DNA from: Cerioporus squamosus
Lineage: Eukaryota > Basidiomycota > Agaricomycetes > Polyporales > Polyporaceae
Direction of reading: 5' to 3'
Length of the DNA: 21,488 bases
Assembly: GCA_022592435.1 (NCBI GenBank)
Contig: JABYQS010000468.1
Location: forward strand, 1 to 21,488
Part shown: piece after piece, positions 19,273 to 21,488 of the stretch
Layout of the letters: every line of letters starts with the position of its first letter
Position numbering within the stretch: position 1 is the stretch's first letter
Translations under genes and position numbers: made by a program
Notes under the pieces: model-generated
Databases searched by the model: none
What the model was told of the DNA's origin: nothing
The model's input: only the letters and a program-made list of their open reading frames with translations

Positions 19273-19349
19273 TTGTCACAAGCCCCTTCTCCGAAGGCTC
19301 GTGCGGAGCACGAAATTTCATTCGGAGAAGGCGGGTTGATCCAAACCTA
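19273..19349 (-). repeat. Right terminal inverted repeat region of the RecQ element
   Basis: Holds the complement of the shared 18-mer (19273-19290). It also has a perfect 11-bp inverted pair CCTTCTCCGAA/TTCGGAGAAGG (19285-19295, 19321-19331) enclosing another hairpin TCGTGC/GCACGA (19299-19313), and the end TTGATCCAAACCTA. Confidence 0.8.
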
Positions 19350-19744
19350 GGTTAGGACCAGTTGCTGACTGGCATTATATTATATAATTTTCCATTAATT
19401 TAGCACAATTTCTCAGCAAATTTCTTCATTTTCTGGTGATTGCTTGAGCACTTCTGTCAGTTCTATGCTTATACACATCTAATAGCAGAGTGTATAGTGC
19501 TTCTAGGCTTGAATGGTACACAATTAATCAATGTGAGGATTTGTTTGAGCAGTTCAACTGGTCTTGACCAGTTGAGGACCAGTCATAACTGGAACTGAAC
19601 TGCAGTTGGGTCCAGTCTTGAAAAAACTGGTGTGCCAGTCCAGTTCTCAGAAATTGTTGCAGTCCAGTTCCAGTTCAGTCACCAGTCATCTTTGAAAGGG
19701 CCCAATAACTGGACTTGACAGGACCTCACACCACTAGTCACAGA

Positions 19745-20024
19745 TTTGGGGTCAGAATGGCGATCGCTGCTGAAGAATGTGGTCCCAAGGTCGTGGCTGT
19801 ACACCACATGGGTACGAAATGGCGGTGGGTAAGGCATAAGGTATGAGGTGGCTAAAATGGAACTGGCTAGAATGCAGACTAAAATCTGGATGCTCCGTCG
19901 GCTTGAACCTGCCTTCCGTGCAGGTCCGATATGACGAATGATGACTACAGGGCATTACACAAGACCCCTGCAGGTAGATGATGAATGGCGACATGATTTC
20001 TGTACAGTTTGTATTGAGGCCTGA
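19745..20024. other. 280 bp without recognisable features
   Basis: This lies between the right hAT target duplication and the 3' end of the interrupted gene below. It probably contains that gene's 3' untranslated region. The minus-strand frame 19752-19994 shows no domain. Confidence 0.4.
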
Positions 20025-20879
20025 TCACATGTTAATCACAAAATCTTCTATGGTCAGATGCACAGCGTGATCGCTGGCGACGTGGACAAGTACGACCTTG
20101 TCAGTGCTGAGTAGTGCTGCAGGGTCGGGTCGGGTCAGGTTATTGGCCATCCAGAGCCATGACCCGACCTACAACTGGACATGACCGGTCGATCAGTCTT
20201 ATGACTGGACTGGAAGTAGTACAGCGGTACGACCTGACCTAACTGCAGTCAAGTTACAGTTTTGACCGGTCAAAACTGATGATCAGTTATAACCAGTTAA
20301 GACCAGTCATAACTACCCAAGAAGGTTGGAGAAGTCATGATCAAGAGGTGAATAGCCTTATACAAGCCCAAGATACTTTCTAAATGATCATCATGATGAC
20401 TTAAAGTCCAAAGGGCTATACAATATATGTGCTCTCACCTGGTATAGCTTAGTCGGGACTGATTTGAACTGGTTATGACCGGTCATTACCAGTCAAAGGC
20501 ACCTATAACCAGGTCATTGGTAGGGCAAAAAAGACTGGTCATGACTGGTCATCATCAGTCGTGTCCAGTCATAGATATTGGTTCAAAAATCATGACCACG
20601 ACCTGACTGGCGACCTGACTGCTACCTTTGTGGTTATGGTCCAGTCATTTCTGCTCAGGTCGGGTCAGGTTCCAGTCATTTTCCAGTCATGGGACCCGAC
20701 CCTGCAGCACTAGCGCTGAGGGCGTATTGCGCAGGTGCAAGAGAAAAGTCGGCAATTAGATGAACAGTGACGTCGAGCACGACCAGGTCGTGCTTGTGCA
20801 GCGCAGCAGGGTGAAGCAGGACACCCTGGTAGGTGAAGTCGCAACTTGTGTTATCTCTAACCTCATGGGAGTACAGCCG
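20025..20879 (-). pseudogene. 3' coding portion of an unknown gene, split by a hAT MITE
   Basis: On the minus strand 20879-20713 is open and reads RLYSHEVRDNTSCDFTYQG, then LHKHDLVVLDVTVHLIADFS and LAPAQYALS, and is cut at the MITE target duplication. After the MITE, 20111-20025 reads ALSTDKVVLVHVASDHAVHL then TIEDFVINM and a TGA. If the MITE and one copy of the duplication are left out, the two join in one frame at ALS. This strongly suggests one exon before the insertion. It lies in the same frame as the gene to its right, past a TAG at 20880-20882, so it may be the same gene with a nonsense codon or an unrecognised intron ending CACTTAG. No family is recognised. Confidence 0.55.
20112..20712. 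mobile_element. 601-bp hAT MITE
   Basis: Perfect 20-bp terminal inverted repeats TAGTGCTGCAGGGTCGGGTC. The flanks GTGCTGAG (20104-20111) and GCGCTGAG (20713-20720) match in 7 of 8, a hAT-type target duplication. The interior has no coding capacity. It is filled with palindromic or near-palindromic units such as TGACCGGTCA, ACTGGTCATGACTGGTCAT and CCAGTCAT, the same vocabulary as the element at 15311-19736, and the ends TAGTGYTGYRRGGTC are alike. Both are probably moved by one transposase encoded elsewhere. Confidence 0.9.
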
Positions 20880-21488
20880 CTAAGTGGGGATGAGAATGGA
20901 GCAGCACCTTAGACGGCTGAGTTCAGAACTTATGCGTTTCTGGTACATTGCACCCGGAGATGGGGGAACCAATGGCTTGGGCATCGAAACACGCACAGCT
21001 GGCATCTCACCGTCTGTGACAACATTAGTAATGTTGTGGTTGTGGTGTGTGGTTGGACACTCACAGACATACATACTGGCACTGGTTGGCTGCCAATATG
21101 CGTGTAAGTTCGTGTCGACATGACGTGTGTCCTCGGAATAGTATGGGAAGACAGTAATGTGGGGAGCCGGGTTGTCCAGCTTCACGACATCAATCACGCC
21201 GATTAGGCGATAAACCTCAGGTTGCTCGAAGCGGTCGGAGTGCGACAGCACAGCGTGAGTGCAAGTGTTGTCCGACCATGCCCAGGCACAGTCTGTGGGA
21301 TTGAAGGCGGAGAGGGTGCAAGGGGCGGACGAGAGCGCGGCTTTCAGCAGCTGGTTGATCGCCCTGTACGCACATAGAGTGAGAAGGGGAGAGAGGGTGT
21401 GTGAGCGAGCGATTCATGGTGCACTCACTCGAGTTTCCACTTCGGATAGAGCTCTCCAGTACGAGTGAGCTGCGGGTTGGGGATGACA
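20880..21488 (-). CDS. Unknown protein, C-terminal exons (5' end outside the window)
   Basis: Exons read from the right: 21488-21429 (VIPNPQLTRTGELYPKWKLE), intron 21428-21364 (65 nt, GTGAGT...ACAG), exon 21363-21077 (AINQLLKAALSSAP, then SDRFEQPEVYRLIGVIDVV, then HITVFPYYSEDTRHVDTNLH), intron 21076-21014 (63 nt, GTATGT, branch-like TACTAAT, CACAG), exon 21013-20880 (NGEMPAVRVSMPKPLVPPSP, ending CCSILIPT and TAG). Frames join across both introns with consistent phase, which supports a real host-type gene. No domain is recognised and no signal peptide or membrane segment is visible in the part seen. The final TAG may not be the original stop because the same frame continues open beyond it. Confidence 0.6.

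Larger units (their letters stand above)
15478..19349. mobile_element. 3.87-kb inverted-repeat element carrying RecQ-like helicase and DUF6589-like fragment
   Basis: It is flanked by a perfect 9-bp direct repeat GGTTAGGAC (15469-15477 and 19350-19358), lying inside the hAT element. The ends are TAGGTTCGGAGCAAGCCC and the complement of TAGGTTTGGATCAACCCG. A second inverted block of 18 identical bases, AGAAGGGGCTTGTGACAA, lies 53 bp from the left end and 59 bp from the right end. Both ends have strong hairpins. A 9-bp duplication is usual for Mutator-like elements, but no known transposase domain is visible. The cargo is a minus-strand RecQ-like gene and a plus-strand DUF6589-like fragment in convergent orientation. 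Confidence 0.82.
15311..19736. mobile_element. hAT-type element (non-autonomous), split by a later insertion
   Basis: The ends are TAGTGTTGTGAGGTCC on the left and the complement of TAGTGGTGTGAGGTCC on the right. They are flanked by a perfect 8-bp direct repeat GTCACAGA (15303-15310 and 19737-19744). Eight-base duplications and YAGNG ends are hallmarks of hAT. Subterminal regions are dense in ACTGG/CCAGT and GTCATAAC motifs, likely transposase-binding sites. Without the nested element at 15478-19349 and one duplicated 9-mer the unit is about 545 bp and codes for nothing. Confidence 0.88.

Noticed and set aside
15478..19349. Assignment of the inner element to hAT because of its neighbours
   Set aside because: With an 8-bp duplication the two ends would be out of register by one base; the symmetric reading gives 9 bp. 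No hAT transposase is present.
1..21488. CRISPR arrays, bacterial operons, plasmid or phage features
   Set aside because: No regularly spaced repeats or ribosome binding sites; introns and retrotransposons show a eukaryotic, fungal origin.

Overview
The window looks like a repeat-rich accessory region of a filamentous basidiomycete, probably an agaricomycete. Introns are short (54-65 nt) with GTRNGT donors. The content is fungal Ty3/gypsy and Ty1/copia retrotransposons, hAT-like elements, a RecQ-type helicase of the kind that is multicopy in these fungi, and a piece that resembles the fungal DUF6589 family. No intact host gene is visible. No species can be named from this sequence.

Layout. 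1-3387: minus-strand Ty3/gypsy element cut by the window edge, with a broken pol, an intact gag and a 5' LTR. 3388-3605: tRNA-like, possibly SINE sequence. 3607-5631: AT-rich, no recognisable gene. 5632-5879: GC-rich MITE with perfect 25-bp inverted ends bounded by TA. About 5940-6650: remnants of a Cys-rich coding sequence. 6871-7226: solo copia LTR in inverse orientation. 7227-9536: nothing recognisable. 9537-15296: near-complete Ty1/copia element with two pol frameshifts, a MITE inside its 5' LTR, and a 3' LTR whose end is replaced by an inverted piece of LTR.

15311-19736 is a nest. An outer hAT-type element, about 545 bp without its insert, has a perfect 8-bp target duplication. It was invaded by a 3.87-kb inverted-repeat element with a perfect 9-bp target duplication. 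The inner element carries a RecQ-like helicase gene (minus strand) facing a DUF6589-like gene fragment (plus strand). Both lose their 3' ends at one point, where a 21-bp copia LTR end remains. This mobile helicase-bearing element is the most interesting object in the window.

20025-21488 is a minus-strand host-like gene of unknown function. It is interrupted by a 601-bp hAT MITE whose removal restores an open reading frame.

Insertion order can be read from the nesting: copia, then LTR rearrangement, then the hAT element, then the RecQ element. LTR divergence of about 5% over 275 bp (counted by eye) and the many frameshifts indicate old, decaying insertions. Domain calls rest on motif recognition by eye; no database search was run.
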